Translations under genes and position numbers: made by a program | In this document: piece after piece, positions 48,981-58,158 of the stretch | Position numbering within the stretch: the stretch's first letter is position 1 | Layout of the letters: each line of letters opens with the position of its first letter | Notes under the pieces: generated by a model | The model's database searches: none | What the model saw: the letters and a program-made list of their open reading frames with translations, nothing else | What the model was told of the DNA's origin: nothing | Source: Scatosoma sp045576335 | GTDB taxonomy: Bacteria > Bacillota > Clostridia > Christensenellales > Borkfalkiaceae | Direction of reading: 5' to 3' | NCBI GenBank assembly: GCA_045576335.1 | Contig: JAZNGH010000035.1 | Span: 1 to 63,994 of the forward strand | Length of the DNA: 63,994 bases

Positions 48981-51251
48981 TTATATCTCTTCTACCGTAT
49001 ATCCCTCGGGATAGGTACGCGTCGTCTTTCCGTCTTTCCGCTCAAAGCTTAAAAATCCGTTATCCAAAGGCAAACGCAAGCTGCAATCCATATCCACCGC
49101 GGGCTTTGAGAACAGCAATTTCTTGCCGTGCCGTCCTCTGTATCCCGTCAAATAATCCACGAGCAAATTCGCGGCATACGAAGCAAATCCGTGATTCAAG
49201 CTGGCATAGGGGTCGTCCTTTTCCCATAACGTTCCCGTCGCTTGTGCCATGTAATAAAAATAATCCTCACATTCCTCGGCAATTCTGTTTTTATCACCGT
49301 TTTCAATCAACATAATCAACCGTAAATAGTTGCCGATAAAAGCATTCGATTTGTCCACTTTGGGATATACCTTTGCCTGCTCTCTTTTCGCCCCAAAATG
49401 CTTTACCAAATTTTCATACAGCCGTGGATAACGTTCCTTCGTCGCTACCCCCGTAAAAAAGGCGTAATATTGACAGCTTTCCGAGCAATGTCCTTTAAGG
49501 ACCAGTTCTCCGTTTTCGCGAATACGGTTATCCTCAAAAAATTCGCCGTTAAAGCTATCCCTTCTGATAATTTCTTTAATCATTTCGGCTTTTTGATGAT
49601 ATTCTTCTATCCCATACATTGTTGCCACACGCTCCAACGCCATTGCGTACAGCATATTAGAGGGATAATTTACCCCCTTCACAAACTCGGCATCATTCGC
49701 CTTGCTCCATTCGATAAACACCCAATTTTCCAAGTTTTCCAAAAGTCCTTGTTCGTTTAAGTACTTATCAAAAAACGTAAGAATACGCAAAACTCTATCC
49801 TTGCTTTCTTGTAAAATGATATTATCGTTGACTCGGAGATAATAATCGTATTGCTCGATAATATAAAACAATGACCAATTTGGAATATAGCTGCCATCTG
49901 TGAAATCAGCAGGATAACACATAGGCACTACGTCCTTGGGTATTCCTTGCGTTTTCGCATAAAGATAATTTTGCAAGAAATTACGTTCTACCTTATTTTT
50001 TCCCGTAAAAAGCTGTTCAGCTTGCCCTGAAAAATAAGAATCACAGAGCCAACCCGCACGCTCTCTTGAAGGGCAATCGGTCAAAATATCCAATGCGTTT
50101 TGCTTAAACGTTCTGCGTGCCGATTCTACAATTGCATTTAATTTTTTATTTTCAGACAAAAATACAAATTCTTCCGCGTCGGGATTTTCATAGGTATGCA
50201 CGCCTACGGATACGTTTTCCAGCTTTCCGCTTGTTACAACCACCTTGATATATTTAGCCGTATAAGGTTCAATGCTCGTATGAGCATACGTTTGTTTGCC
50301 TTTTAAGCGATATTCAATCACTTGAACAGAGCCCATACGCTCACTTCTGACGTCAGCCGATTTTTCCCTGTCGGTGTTTAAGTCTATTTCATCAAAATAC
50401 ACTAATACTACGCTATCCTCCAAGGCGGTACATGCCAGCTTCAAAAATCCCGTAAGTGCAAAGTCAAAATTGTATAAAGTATATTCCCCTTTCCCGATGG
50501 TGTTGCCCAAAGGCTTTTTTCTATATTCCAAACGCTGCAAAAACAAAAAGGCGTCGCTTTCCCAAACCTTTTCAGGGAAAATACGCAATCTTTCCTCCAC
50601 AAGCCATTTACTAGGCTTTTGCGGGCTTTTTGCAATGAAATATTCCCCCGTTTCCATGTTTTGCCCTTGGAAAAATTCGTAAGAGGGATAGGAAACGTTG
50701 CGTTCCTCAAAAAGCTTATCCTCCACTTGTACGGGATATTCCTTTTCCACTTCCTCGCCGTCCGCTGAAAAATCCATATACGTATCTTGCGGGGGACGGT
50801 CAAAGGCGTACAGCTCCGTAAAGGGGCGTTGATAACTGAATTTGCATACCTTTTGTTTCTTTTCCACGTATTCACGAACGATAAAATCACGTCCCGTCCA
50901 CACAATAGGGCTGGCGTTTCTCACAATCTCGGCGCATAAAAAGGCAGGTTGATACAAGTGGCAATAATTATAACTGTTATACGCCACCGCTTCAATGAAA
51001 ATCACGTTTTTCTCTTTTAAGTTCTTTAAGGGCAATTCGTCTACCCGAAAACGACCGTGCGCCGAACGGGCAGGTCCAACCCCTAACATATTGCCATTGA
51101 CAAAAACTCTGTATATATTACTTGCCGTAATCGTCAAAGTCGCGTCTTCCTTGCCTTCAAACGTAGCAAAAAAAACACATCTTGTATGTAATTCGTTTTC
51201 TTTTCCCTTTTGCCAAACCGGAACGGCTTTCTTAAAAAATTTGTCTTTCAC
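48981..51251 (-). CDS. GH78-like alpha-L-rhamnosidase
   Basis: 756 residues, no signal peptide. N-terminal beta-sandwich domains include one with YRVFVNGNMLGVGPARS (a rhamnosidase N-domain block). The (alpha/alpha)6 catalytic barrel holds DCPSRERAGWLCDSYFSGQ near residue 390, the GH78 signature that contains the general acid region. A C-terminal beta-domain ends the protein. It releases terminal alpha-L-rhamnose; with the GH35 next door it suggests a rhamnose- and galactose-containing substrate such as rhamnogalacturonan I or a similar heteropolysaccharide. Specificity is inferred from family only. Confidence 0.87.
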   Translation of the reverse strand: MKDKFFKKAVPVWQKGKENELHTRCVFFATFEGKEDATLTITASNIYRVFVNGNMLGVGPARSAHGRFRVDELPLKNLKEKNVIFIEAVAYNSYNYCHLYQPAFLCAEIVRNASPIVWTGRDFIVREYVEKKQKVCKFSYQRPFTELYAFDRPPQDTYMDFSADGEEVEKEYPVQVEDKLFEERNVSYPSYEFFQGQNMETGEYFIAKSPQKPSKWLVEERLRIFPEKVWESDAFLFLQRLEYRKKPLGNTIGKGEYTLYNFDFALTGFLKLACTALEDSVVLVYFDEIDLNTDREKSADVRSERMGSVQVIEYRLKGKQTYAHTSIEPYTAKYIKVVVTSGKLENVSVGVHTYENPDAEEFVFLSENKKLNAIVESARRTFKQNALDILTDCPSRERAGWLCDSYFSGQAEQLFTGKNKVERNFLQNYLYAKTQGIPKDVVPMCYPADFTDGSYIPNWSLFYIIEQYDYYLRVNDNIILQESKDRVLRILTFFDKYLNEQGLLENLENWVFIEWSKANDAEFVKGVNYPSNMLYAMALERVATMYGIEEYHQKAEMIKEIIRRDSFNGEFFEDNRIRENGELVLKGHCSESCQYYAFFTGVATKERYPRLYENLVKHFGAKREQAKVYPKVDKSNAFIGNYLRLIMLIENGDKNRIAEECEDYFYYMAQATGTLWEKDDPYASLNHGFASYAANLLVDYLTGYRGRHGKKLLFSKPAVDMDCSLRLPLDNGFLSFERKDGKTTRTYPEGYTVEEI

Positions 51252-51368
51252 TTTATTATCCTTATTATAATCCTTTTATAATACCACAATTATATCACAC
51301 CCCCTTTTCTTTGTCTTTTAATTATTTTTCTTTTATTTGCATTTTTTTAACCATATTTCCTCTCATTA

Positions 51369-51397
51369 TTGCAGGAAATAAAAAAATATGTTATACT
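51369..51397 (+). promoter_or_regulatory. promoter of the P-loop kinase gene
   Basis: TTGCAG (51369-51374), 17-base spacer, TATACT (51392-51397), 43 bases before the ATG. Confidence 0.55.
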
Positions 51398-51439
51398 CAA
51401 TAGACTTTTATAAAATGTTGAATTTGGAAAATATCGCTT

Positions 51440-51955
51440 ATGAAAAGGAAATTGATTTTGGTTGCTTCCCCACCCGCCTGTGGAAAAACATTCGTTTCAG
51501 AGCTACTCGCTAACGCACTCAAACCTTGCACCTACCTTGACAAAGACGACCTCGCACCCTTGCTCCGTCGCTCTTTTGAGCTACAAGGTCAAGAGCTTAA
51601 TATGGACGGTACGTTTTATTTGGAAAATTTACATTTTGCCGAATACGATACCATATTGCGTATCGCACTTTCCTCGCTTCGATTTGAAAATACGGTGATT
51701 TTGAACGCCCCTTTTTGTAAAGAAGTTCGTGATAGCGATTATATGCGCCGTCTTAAAGAACAGATAAACGCCTATAACGCCGATTTGGTCTTGATATGGG
51801 TTATCGCGCCCGTAGAGATTTGTTATCAGCGAATGAAGCAACGGAATTCAGACAGAGACGCATTAAAGCTTGCGAACTGGAACGAATATATAAAAACCGT
51901 CGATTACCAAGAAATCACCCGTCGTGCAAAGCTTTTTACCAACCAACTTTATTAA
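51440..51955 (+). CDS. small AAA/zeta-toxin-like P-loop kinase of unknown substrate
   Basis: 171 residues. The Walker A is ASPPACGKTF (residues 9-18), with Ser10 where Gly is usual. DKDDLAP near 35-41 and the LIWVIAPVEICYQRMKQRNSDRD lid-like segment (near 117-140) are typical of AAA_33-type kinases that phosphorylate small molecules or nucleotides. It stands alone between divergent and convergent neighbours, with no antitoxin gene beside it. The stretch 51956-52166 downstream contains no gene. Confidence 0.8.
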   Translation: MKRKLILVASPPACGKTFVSELLANALKPCTYLDKDDLAPLLRRSFELQGQELNMDGTFYLENLHFAEYDTILRIALSSLRFENTVILNAPFCKEVRDSDYMRRLKEQINAYNADLVLIWVIAPVEICYQRMKQRNSDRDALKLANWNEYIKTVDYQEITRRAKLFTNQLY

Positions 51956-52166
51956 CAAAAAACATCTAAATCCACAAACACACCTATAAGTTCTTTTTCG
52001 TTTCGCTTCGAAAACAAAAAAGTCTTTTATCGCATATAATGGATACGAACCGTTTACAACGGAAATATGAAATTATGGATAAAATATTATGGGTGTAACG
52101 AACTGTAATAAAGAATACTTGCCAACTATATCGACAACGATTTTGAATGTTGCGAATAAAATTATA

Positions 52167-52195
52167 AAAGGCTAACGGAAAATCCGTTAGCCTTT
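52167..52195. terminator. terminator of the ABC operon
   Basis: AAAGGCTAACGGA pairs perfectly with TCCGTTAGCCTTT around AAA, followed on the minus strand by TATAATTTTATT. It lies 24 bases past the last permease gene. Confidence 0.85.
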
Positions 52196-52218
52196 GAACG
52201 TTTATGAAGCTAAAATCA

Positions 52219-53007
52219 TTAAACCAAGCTGGTCTTTTTGAGGACTTGATTGCTGATTGCACCCAGCCCCACGGCAAACGCCGCGCCGCCGACGATACAC
52301 AGCAATACGTTGATAAACGTAGAATCCAACGGCGTGACCATCGGGATCATAGTAAAAAACAACATTCCTACGCCGCAAGCGACCAAAATGGAAAGCCAAG
52401 CCCTCTGTTTACCGATTACCCCCGCAAGCACGCAAACCGCCACGAATACCAAAGAAATAAATATTTTCGCTATTATACAAGCAACGATATTCCCCGCGTC
52501 AAAGCCTACCGTTTCAAAGGGCAGGCTCGACACCGCGCCGCCGATCATTGCACCGATAAAAAACGCTACGAAGATAGCCGCCGCTCCTACGAAGCCCACC
52601 AAGGTTTTGGAAATGACGTAATCGGTCTTTTTCGCGCGGACAGTGAACAGATTTTTCGCATAACCGCTCGTGAAATCGTCCGAAACGAACAAGCAAACGA
52701 GTACGGCAACAGCAAAGTACATCATATTGATATTGCACATACTCACAAGGTCCATTTCCATTCCCGTACTCGCGCCGCTCACCGAGCCGAATATCTGCCA
52801 AACATTATCAAAGCCCTCTATCACCGTTTCCACGCCCGTTTGCGGATTGACGGACACACTGCCGTCCATCATAGTCGTCATAACGAGTATTAAAACGGGT
52901 ATAGCAAACGCAATCCCCACCATAATATAAAACAAGGGAATGGTGAACATTCTTCTGAAATCCACTTTCGGCATACTTTTTATTCTTTTCGCAAAGCCGT
53001 TTTTCAT
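52219..53007 (-). CDS. ABC-2 type permease, second pair
   Basis: 262 residues with six membrane helices (first near 25-47, then a periplasmic loop, then five helices from ~95 onward). The start FRRMFTIPLFYIMVGIAFAIPVLILVM resembles the permease at 53927 (FYRLFHTPLFYIFLAIAAIIPAMILGM), so the two pairs arose by duplication. It lies 1 base after its ATPase and is the last gene of the operon. Members of this BcrB-like group pump hydrophobic or cationic peptides and other toxic compounds; the substrate here is unknown. Confidence 0.87.
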   Translation of the reverse strand: MKNGFAKRIKSMPKVDFRRMFTIPLFYIMVGIAFAIPVLILVMTTMMDGSVSVNPQTGVETVIEGFDNVWQIFGSVSGASTGMEMDLVSMCNINMMYFAVAVLVCLFVSDDFTSGYAKNLFTVRAKKTDYVISKTLVGFVGAAAIFVAFFIGAMIGGAVSSLPFETVGFDAGNIVACIIAKIFISLVFVAVCVLAGVIGKQRAWLSILVACGVGMLFFTMIPMVTPLDSTFINVLLCIVGGAAFAVGLGAISNQVLKKTSLV

Positions 53008-53008
53008 A

Positions 53009-53914
53009 TCACTTATTCCCCCTTTCGTTCATAAGGTCAATATAATATTCTTCCAAGCCGATTTTATCCGTTTTAAGTTCATTTACCAAAATGCCGTTTT
53101 CGTACAAATACGTCACGATATTTTCAGGCTTTTCCGCGTCGTATACGCGAAGATATCCCCGCTCGTCCTCTTCCACGCGGGAATATTTCGACAAAAGCAA
53201 CCGCTTGGTGGTGGCGTTGTCCTTGGTTTGCAAGGCGACGAACGTACGACAGCTAGCATTAAGCTCCTCCGCCGTCATTTCCTTAATCATTTTTCCACCG
53301 CGCACAATACCGTAGTGCGTGGCGATTTTTTCAAGCTCCCCTAAAATATGCGAGGACACCACGACGGTACAACCGTGATTTTGCGTAACGTCTAAAAGCA
53401 CCTCGCGCATAATACGCATACCGTCCGCGTCCAAGCCGTTAATCGGTTCGTCCAAAACGAGTAAGGTGGGATTACCCAACAGAGCCATAGCAATACCGAT
53501 ACGCTGCTTCATACCCAGCGAACAGTTTTTATATTTATTCCCCGCCGCTCCTTCCATTCTCACAAGTTGGAGCACCTTACGCACCTCGTCCGCCGCGTTT
53601 TCAATGCTCAAATTTGCGGCTTGGAGCATAAGGTTATTCCAAACGCTGTAATTGGGATAACAGCCGGGGGCTTCAATCAGCACGCCGATTTTTGCGCGCA
53701 CGTCCTCGTCCGTATGCGCCCGCCCGAACAGCTTGATTTCCCCGCCGCTTTGATGGATAAGCCCGCAAATGATTTTTTCCGTAGTGGACTTACCGCTTCC
53801 GTTTTCCCCGATAAAGCCGTAAATACTGCCTACGGGCACGGTCATATTCAAGCCTTTCAGAGCCTGCTTTTCGCCAAAATTTTTCGTCAGATTTCTGATT
53901 TCTATCGCGTTCAT
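53009..53914 (-). CDS. ABC ATPase, BcrA type, second pair
   Basis: 301 residues. Walker A GENGSGKST near 36-44, signature LGMKQRIGIAMAL near 135, Walker B LLVLDEPINGLD near 155 and the switch His in SSHILGELEKIA near 190. The ~80-residue C-terminal extension (ENGILVNELKTDKIGLEEYYIDLM) is typical of bacitracin/lantibiotic immunity ATPases. It overlaps nothing but is only 12 bases from the previous permease. About two thirds of the sequence matches the first ATPase by eye. Confidence 0.93.
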   Translation of the reverse strand: MNAIEIRNLTKNFGEKQALKGLNMTVPVGSIYGFIGENGSGKSTTEKIICGLIHQSGGEIKLFGRAHTDEDVRAKIGVLIEAPGCYPNYSVWNNLMLQAANLSIENAADEVRKVLQLVRMEGAAGNKYKNCSLGMKQRIGIAMALLGNPTLLVLDEPINGLDADGMRIMREVLLDVTQNHGCTVVVSSHILGELEKIATHYGIVRGGKMIKEMTAEELNASCRTFVALQTKDNATTKRLLLSKYSRVEEDERGYLRVYDAEKPENIVTYLYENGILVNELKTDKIGLEEYYIDLMNERGNK

Positions 53915-53926
53915 TTTTCTCTCCTT

Positions 53927-54754
53927 TTAATACACGTCGCTGTTTTCAAGGATATGCGTACCGAGCACGTTATAAATCCCCGTCCAAGCCACGGAAACGA
54001 CCAAGCATACGACAATCGTCCAGATATTGCTCGAAAGACAAGCGTATACGGACGAGCCGTACAAAAACACGTTCAGAAGCGGGGTGTTGCCTGCAATCGC
54101 GCCTACGCCCAAAATCAAAATGCCCGTACCGAAGAAAAAGGACGAAACGATGGATATCCCGAAATATTTTCTGAAAATGATATTTAAGAAGGTGTACAAG
54201 CTTGCCCAACCCAAGCTCATAATCATTTTGCCGAGTATCGCGCAAATGAGCGATCCTACGTTGACGGCAAAGGACGCACGAACAAGCAAGCCTGCAATCA
54301 CCGTTCCCAATAAGTAGGTAATGCACATACACGCCATAGAAAACGCGCCGATTGCCGTTTTGGAAATCATATAATCCTGCTTTTTGGCGTGCGTGGTGAA
54401 CAACTGCTTTACGTAGCCGCTCTTATAATCGTGACCGATAAAAATGGAAACCATAATACCGCCGAAAATGAAAACCATATTCATATTCGCATAATCGGCA
54501 ATATCGCGTACGGCGTACAAGGGCGTCGTCGCCGCGACCACTTGCCACGTGTTATCGTACAGGGGCTGCACGACCCCCTCTGCCGTTTCCATACTCGTCA
54601 TACCGAGAATCATTGCGGGAATAATTGCCGCAATCGCAAGGAATATATAGAAAAGCGGCGTATGAAACAAACGGTAAAAGTCCACGCCGAGCATACCCTT
54701 TATTCTTTGAGTAAAGGTCGGGGATTCAAACGTCAATTCACGGGATTTTTCCAT
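53927..54754 (-). CDS. ABC-2 type permease, first pair
   Basis: 275 residues, six predicted membrane helices. It begins with a short cytoplasmic stretch (RIKGMLGVDFYRLFHTP), then the first helix, an extracellular loop and a cluster of five helices. It starts 1 base after the ATPase stop. Homologous to the permease at 52219-53007. Expected to form the membrane channel with the ATPase at 54756. Confidence 0.87.
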   Translation of the reverse strand: MEKSRELTFESPTFTQRIKGMLGVDFYRLFHTPLFYIFLAIAAIIPAMILGMTSMETAEGVVQPLYDNTWQVVAATTPLYAVRDIADYANMNMVFIFGGIMVSIFIGHDYKSGYVKQLFTTHAKKQDYMISKTAIGAFSMACMCITYLLGTVIAGLLVRASFAVNVGSLICAILGKMIMSLGWASLYTFLNIIFRKYFGISIVSSFFFGTGILILGVGAIAGNTPLLNVFLYGSSVYACLSSNIWTIVVCLVVSVAWTGIYNVLGTHILENSDVY

Positions 54755-54755
54755 A

Positions 54756-55658
54756 TTATTCGTTCTCCTTTTGGCTCATCAGCTCTATATAATATTCTTC
54801 CAAGCCGACTTTGTTTTTCTTGATTTCGCTTACCGCGTGTCCGTTTTTGAGCAACGTTTCCACGATTGCCTCGGTGTCGTTTACGTCGTATACGCGCAAA
54901 TACTCGTCTTCCTTGCGTACGTTGGCAAAATTCGTTTTTAAGACACGTTCCGTTCCCTCCATATCCGCCGTTTTAAGAGAAACGAACACGCGCGAGCGCG
55001 CCTCCATTTCCTTTGCGGTAAGCTCCTGTATCATCTTACCTTGGCGAATAATGCCGTAATGGGTAGCGATTTTTTCCAGCTCGCCCAAAATATGCGACGA
55101 AATCAAGACGGTACAACCGTACGTCTTTGTGATATCCACGAGAATTTCCCGCATGATCCGCATACCGTCCGTGTCCAGCCCGTTGATCGGCTCGTCTAAA
55201 ATGAGCAAAGCAGGCTCGCCTAAAAGTGCCATAGCAATACCGATACGCTGCTTCATACCCAGCGAACAGCTTTTGAACTTGATATGCGCCGAGTCCTCCA
55301 TACGTACGATTTTCAACACCCGCTCGATTTCCGCGTCGGCGTCTTGAATACCCAGATTGATTGCCTGCATCATCAAATTTTGATACACGCTCGCCCCTGG
55401 GAAACAGCCCGCGTTTTCAATCAGCGCGCCCACTCTCACGCGCACGCCCGCGTCACGGTAATCTCTGCCGAAAAGCTTGATTTCGCCGCCGTTTGGCACA
55501 AGATGCCCGCAAATCAATTTTTCCGTCGTGGATTTGCCGCTCCCGTTTTCCCCGATAAAGCCGTAAATACTGCCCACGGGTACGGTCATATTCAAACCGT
55601 TGAGTGCGTACATTCCACGAAAACTCTTGGATAGATTTCTAATCTCAATAGCGTTCAT
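54756..55658 (-). CDS. ABC ATPase, BcrA type, first pair
   Basis: 300 residues. It opens MNAIEIRNLSKSFRGMYALNG, as its paralogue does. Walker A GENGSGKST, signature LGMKQRIGIAMAL, Walker B LLILDEPINGLD and SSHILGELEKIA are all present, followed by the BcrA-type C-terminus. AAGGAG precedes the ATG at 55658; the longer frame upstream lies in the promoter region. First gene of a four-gene operon that follows a set of response-regulator boxes (55726-55764), so it is probably induced by the two-component system next door, as for many peptide-antibiotic detoxification modules. Confidence 0.93.
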   Translation of the reverse strand: MNAIEIRNLSKSFRGMYALNGLNMTVPVGSIYGFIGENGSGKSTTEKLICGHLVPNGGEIKLFGRDYRDAGVRVRVGALIENAGCFPGASVYQNLMMQAINLGIQDADAEIERVLKIVRMEDSAHIKFKSCSLGMKQRIGIAMALLGEPALLILDEPINGLDTDGMRIMREILVDITKTYGCTVLISSHILGELEKIATHYGIIRQGKMIQELTAKEMEARSRVFVSLKTADMEGTERVLKTNFANVRKEDEYLRVYDVNDTEAIVETLLKNGHAVSEIKKNKVGLEEYYIELMSQKENE

Positions 55659-55688
55659 ATAAAACTCCTTTTTTTCGTTTGCCCTGCT

Positions 55689-55764
55689 ATTATACGAAAT
55701 AAATGTTTTCAAAACGCAAAGCTTACGTTTCCAAAATGTTTTTTATTTGTTAAAGAATTGTAAA
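55689..55764 (-). promoter_or_regulatory. ABC-operon promoter with 11-bp-spaced response-regulator boxes
   Basis: Minus strand -10 TATAAT at 55689-55694 but no good -35. Upstream, hexamers TTTACA (55759-55764), TTAACA (55748-55753), AAAACA (55737-55742) and GAAACG (55726-55731) recur every 11 bases. A weak -35 with direct repeats upstream is the layout of an activator-dependent promoter. The same boxes occur at 58873-58900. Confidence 0.65.
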
Positions 55765-55791
55765 AGCGGGAACAATAAACCGTTCCCGCTT
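55763..55791 (-). terminator. terminator of the two-component operon
   Basis: AAGCGGGAAC pairs with GTTCCCGCTT around an 8-base loop, followed on the minus strand by TTACAATTCTTT. It lies 4 bases past the last gene. Confidence 0.75.
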
Positions 55792-55795
55792 CCTA

Positions 55796-56188
55796 TCAAT
55801 CGTGTTTTTCGTTGAGTAATTCCTCGGACAAGCTCAAAATTTCCGCGCCGTACTTTTTCTTGTTCCTATCCAAAATCAACGCGTATACGGGATACGCAAG
55901 TCCCATAGGGAAGCTACCCACAACCGCGACGATAATGCCCGCAACAATCCGTTCCCATTCCAAAATCATAGTTAGACCCAAGCCGAACACAAGACACCCA
56001 ACTACGCCGAGTACGAGGGATACGGTTATTGCTGAATTTTTCACCAAAGCGTCCAAACGGCGCAATTTATCCAGCTTGCTCTCCTCCGCTTTTTCCCGCG
56101 GCTGGTATTGCCGTCTTATACTGTCGATTTCCTTGCGCTCCTCTTCCGTCGGCGCGGTATACTTATAATAAAATTGATTGTTACTCAT
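55796..56188 (-). CDS. small two-helix membrane protein of the two-component operon
   Basis: 130 residues. A charged N-terminal ~50 residues with helix-forming EEERKEIDSIRRQY and LDKLRRLDALVKN segments is followed by two membrane helices (near 54-76 and 80-103) and a short charged tail. I do not recognise a family. Its start overlaps the 309-residue gene by 8 bases, so it is translated with the regulator and kinase. It may be an accessory sensor or a stress protein. Confidence 0.75.
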   Translation of the reverse strand: MSNNQFYYKYTAPTEEERKEIDSIRRQYQPREKAEESKLDKLRRLDALVKNSAITVSLVLGVVGCLVFGLGLTMILEWERIVAGIIVAVVGSFPMGLAYPVYALILDRNKKKYGAEILSLSEELLNEKHD

Positions 56189-57110
56189 TCGTTTTTTCCT
56201 CTCGTAAATTTTTTATCCGTTTCGTTCCCGAAATTATCATATATATCCCCATACCGACGGAGAATACGCTGACTACGATTCCCGTGAGCGTGTTCATATA
56301 CGATATATTTATCGTCCCGTCCGTAAAAGTATTCAAAAGTGCGGTTTGCAAGGCAAGGATAGACACCGCCGCGTCCGTCAAATTGATGTTACGAATGGCT
56401 TGGACGGTCAAATCGGACTGCTTATGCGCGCGGACGAGATTGATAATCGACATTGTGATTTTATAAAACGCATACGCCGCGTAGGCAAAAATCGTCCAGC
56501 CCGCGTAAGAAAAGTGCCCATCCGAAAATATCATTTGTGCAATCGCCGACGACAGCGCGATATTGAGTAATAACAGCACGCCGCCGCTCGCTCGGTACGT
56601 TTTCGCCGTCACCAGCTCCCGTTTATGCAAATTGTCCGTCTTGCCTTTACGCGAGTGCGTAACCAAAAGCCCGCCTCGAAGCAACGCAAGCGCGATATAG
56701 TACGCTGCCAAAGCTCCGTACCAAATAGAGAGATTGACAATACCCATGTACGCGTTGAACGCGCTGAATATAAGGCTCATCAAGAAAGAGCCGAAGGAAA
56801 ACACAACCGTACGAAACCCGAAGTTGCGAAGCAATCGGTTGGTAAATTCACGCTTTTCCATAAAAGCAAGTATATTATGTTTGAGCTTTGGTACGACGGG
56901 GATAAACAAATACACCGCGTACGCAAGCGACGTGCCTGCTATCCCGAACAGCGTATACGCCAAAATCGCCAACGCACTCGCTTCAAAGTCCACCAAGAGC
57001 ATACAAAGCGAACCTATCGAGCTCAAAAACGCGATTACGAAAGTGAGTACTTTTGCCCAAGTAGGCGGCTTTTTGAATTTTTCCCAGATTTTTTGCCAAG
57101 CTTTATTCAT
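56181..57110 (-). CDS. polytopic membrane protein of the two-component operon
   Basis: 309 residues with about eight hydrophobic segments in pairs (near 20-36, 44-66, 103-120, 126-145, 178-195, 205-225, 240-258, 265-290) separated by short loops. No known motif; proteins of similar look are found next to OmpR-type systems in Clostridia. It overlaps the histidine kinase by 8 bases and the next gene by 8 bases. A sensory or transport-linked role beside the kinase is inference. Confidence 0.75.
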   Translation of the reverse strand: MNKAWQKIWEKFKKPPTWAKVLTFVIAFLSSIGSLCMLLVDFEASALAILAYTLFGIAGTSLAYAVYLFIPVVPKLKHNILAFMEKREFTNRLLRNFGFRTVVFSFGSFLMSLIFSAFNAYMGIVNLSIWYGALAAYYIALALLRGGLLVTHSRKGKTDNLHKRELVTAKTYRASGGVLLLLNIALSSAIAQMIFSDGHFSYAGWTIFAYAAYAFYKITMSIINLVRAHKQSDLTVQAIRNINLTDAAVSILALQTALLNTFTDGTINISYMNTLTGIVVSVFSVGMGIYMIISGTKRIKNLREEKTNE

Positions 57111-58158
57111 CTACGACTTCCTTTAATAAAATGGTAAACGTGCTCCCTACGCCCACCTCGCTACAAACGGAAATTTCTCCGCCTAAAAGCTCGATTACCC
57201 GTTTGACGAGTGCAAGCCCCAGCCCGTTCCCCTCCCCGCTGTGGGAAGTATCGCCTTGGTAAAATTTCTCAAAAATCTTCGCGCCGATTTCCGAAGATAT
57301 CCCGCAACCTGTGTCCGAAACGCTCGTTTCCACGTCGCGGCCTTTGCGTTTGAGTGTCACGGTAATTTTACCGCCGCTCGGCGTAAATTTGACGGCGTTG
57401 GAAAGGAGATTGTTCCAAACGATTTCGAGCAGACTTTTGGAAGAACGGATAAACACGTCGTCCAAATCGCAATCCAGCTCGATATTTTTGTTCTCGATTA
57501 GCGTTTCGTATTCCAAAACAATCTCCGCAAGCGATTGCGTAAGGTCAAAACGAGCGATTTCTTCCTTGATTTCTTGATTTTCAAGCTTGTTGAGCTTCAA
57601 GATGTTCGTAATGAGGTCGGTAATTCGCTTGGACGCAGCTATCAGCGTTTTCGAATACGCCTTGCGCGTTTCGCTATCCAGCGTTTCGTCCTGTAAAAGC
57701 GTAGCGTAATTTTGAATGATCGCAAGCGGTGTTTTCACCTCGTGCGAAACGTTGGAAATGAAATCGGTTTTGAGGATTTCCGTCTTTTGCAGCTCCGCGA
57801 CCATTACGTTGAGGTTTTCCATAATAAGGTCGTATTCGTTGTATTTGCCGTACTCGTGCGTAATCGGCAAGCGTACGGTAAAATCCCCTTGTGCAATCTG
57901 CTCCGTGGCGTATAAAATCTTTTTCGTGGGGCGTTCCACCGTCAGCTTTCGCCGCACCAAATCGAATATCGTACAAAAAACGGATAAAATCACGATTACA
58001 ATCAATATCAGCACCGCAATCAACGCCTTATCGTCCGTTCTCTCGCGGATATAATCGTATACGAGGATTGCAATTTGCATTAAAAGCGCAACGAGTGCGA
58101 AGAAAATCAACGCGCCGACAATAGTAAACCCCGCGTTTTTGGATTTACGCGTTTTCAT
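57103..58158 (-). CDS. sensor histidine kinase
   Basis: 351 residues. Two membrane helices (12-33 and 45-66) enclose only a ~10-residue outer loop, so it probably senses within the membrane or through a partner protein. HAMP (about 70-125) leads to the HisKA domain with phospho-accepting His139 (SNVSHEVKTPL), then HATPase_c with N-box (WNNLLSNAVKFT near 250), DTGCGI (G1) and GNGLGLALVK (G2). The intramembrane-sensing layout and the nearby BcrA-like ABC transporters recall BceS-type antibiotic-sensing systems. It overlaps the regulator gene by 4 bases. Confidence 0.94.
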   Translation of the reverse strand: MKTRKSKNAGFTIVGALIFFALVALLMQIAILVYDYIRERTDDKALIAVLILIVIVILSVFCTIFDLVRRKLTVERPTKKILYATEQIAQGDFTVRLPITHEYGKYNEYDLIMENLNVMVAELQKTEILKTDFISNVSHEVKTPLAIIQNYATLLQDETLDSETRKAYSKTLIAASKRITDLITNILKLNKLENQEIKEEIARFDLTQSLAEIVLEYETLIENKNIELDCDLDDVFIRSSKSLLEIVWNNLLSNAVKFTPSGGKITVTLKRKGRDVETSVSDTGCGISSEIGAKIFEKFYQGDTSHSGEGNGLGLALVKRVIELLGGEISVCSEVGVGSTFTILLKEVVDE

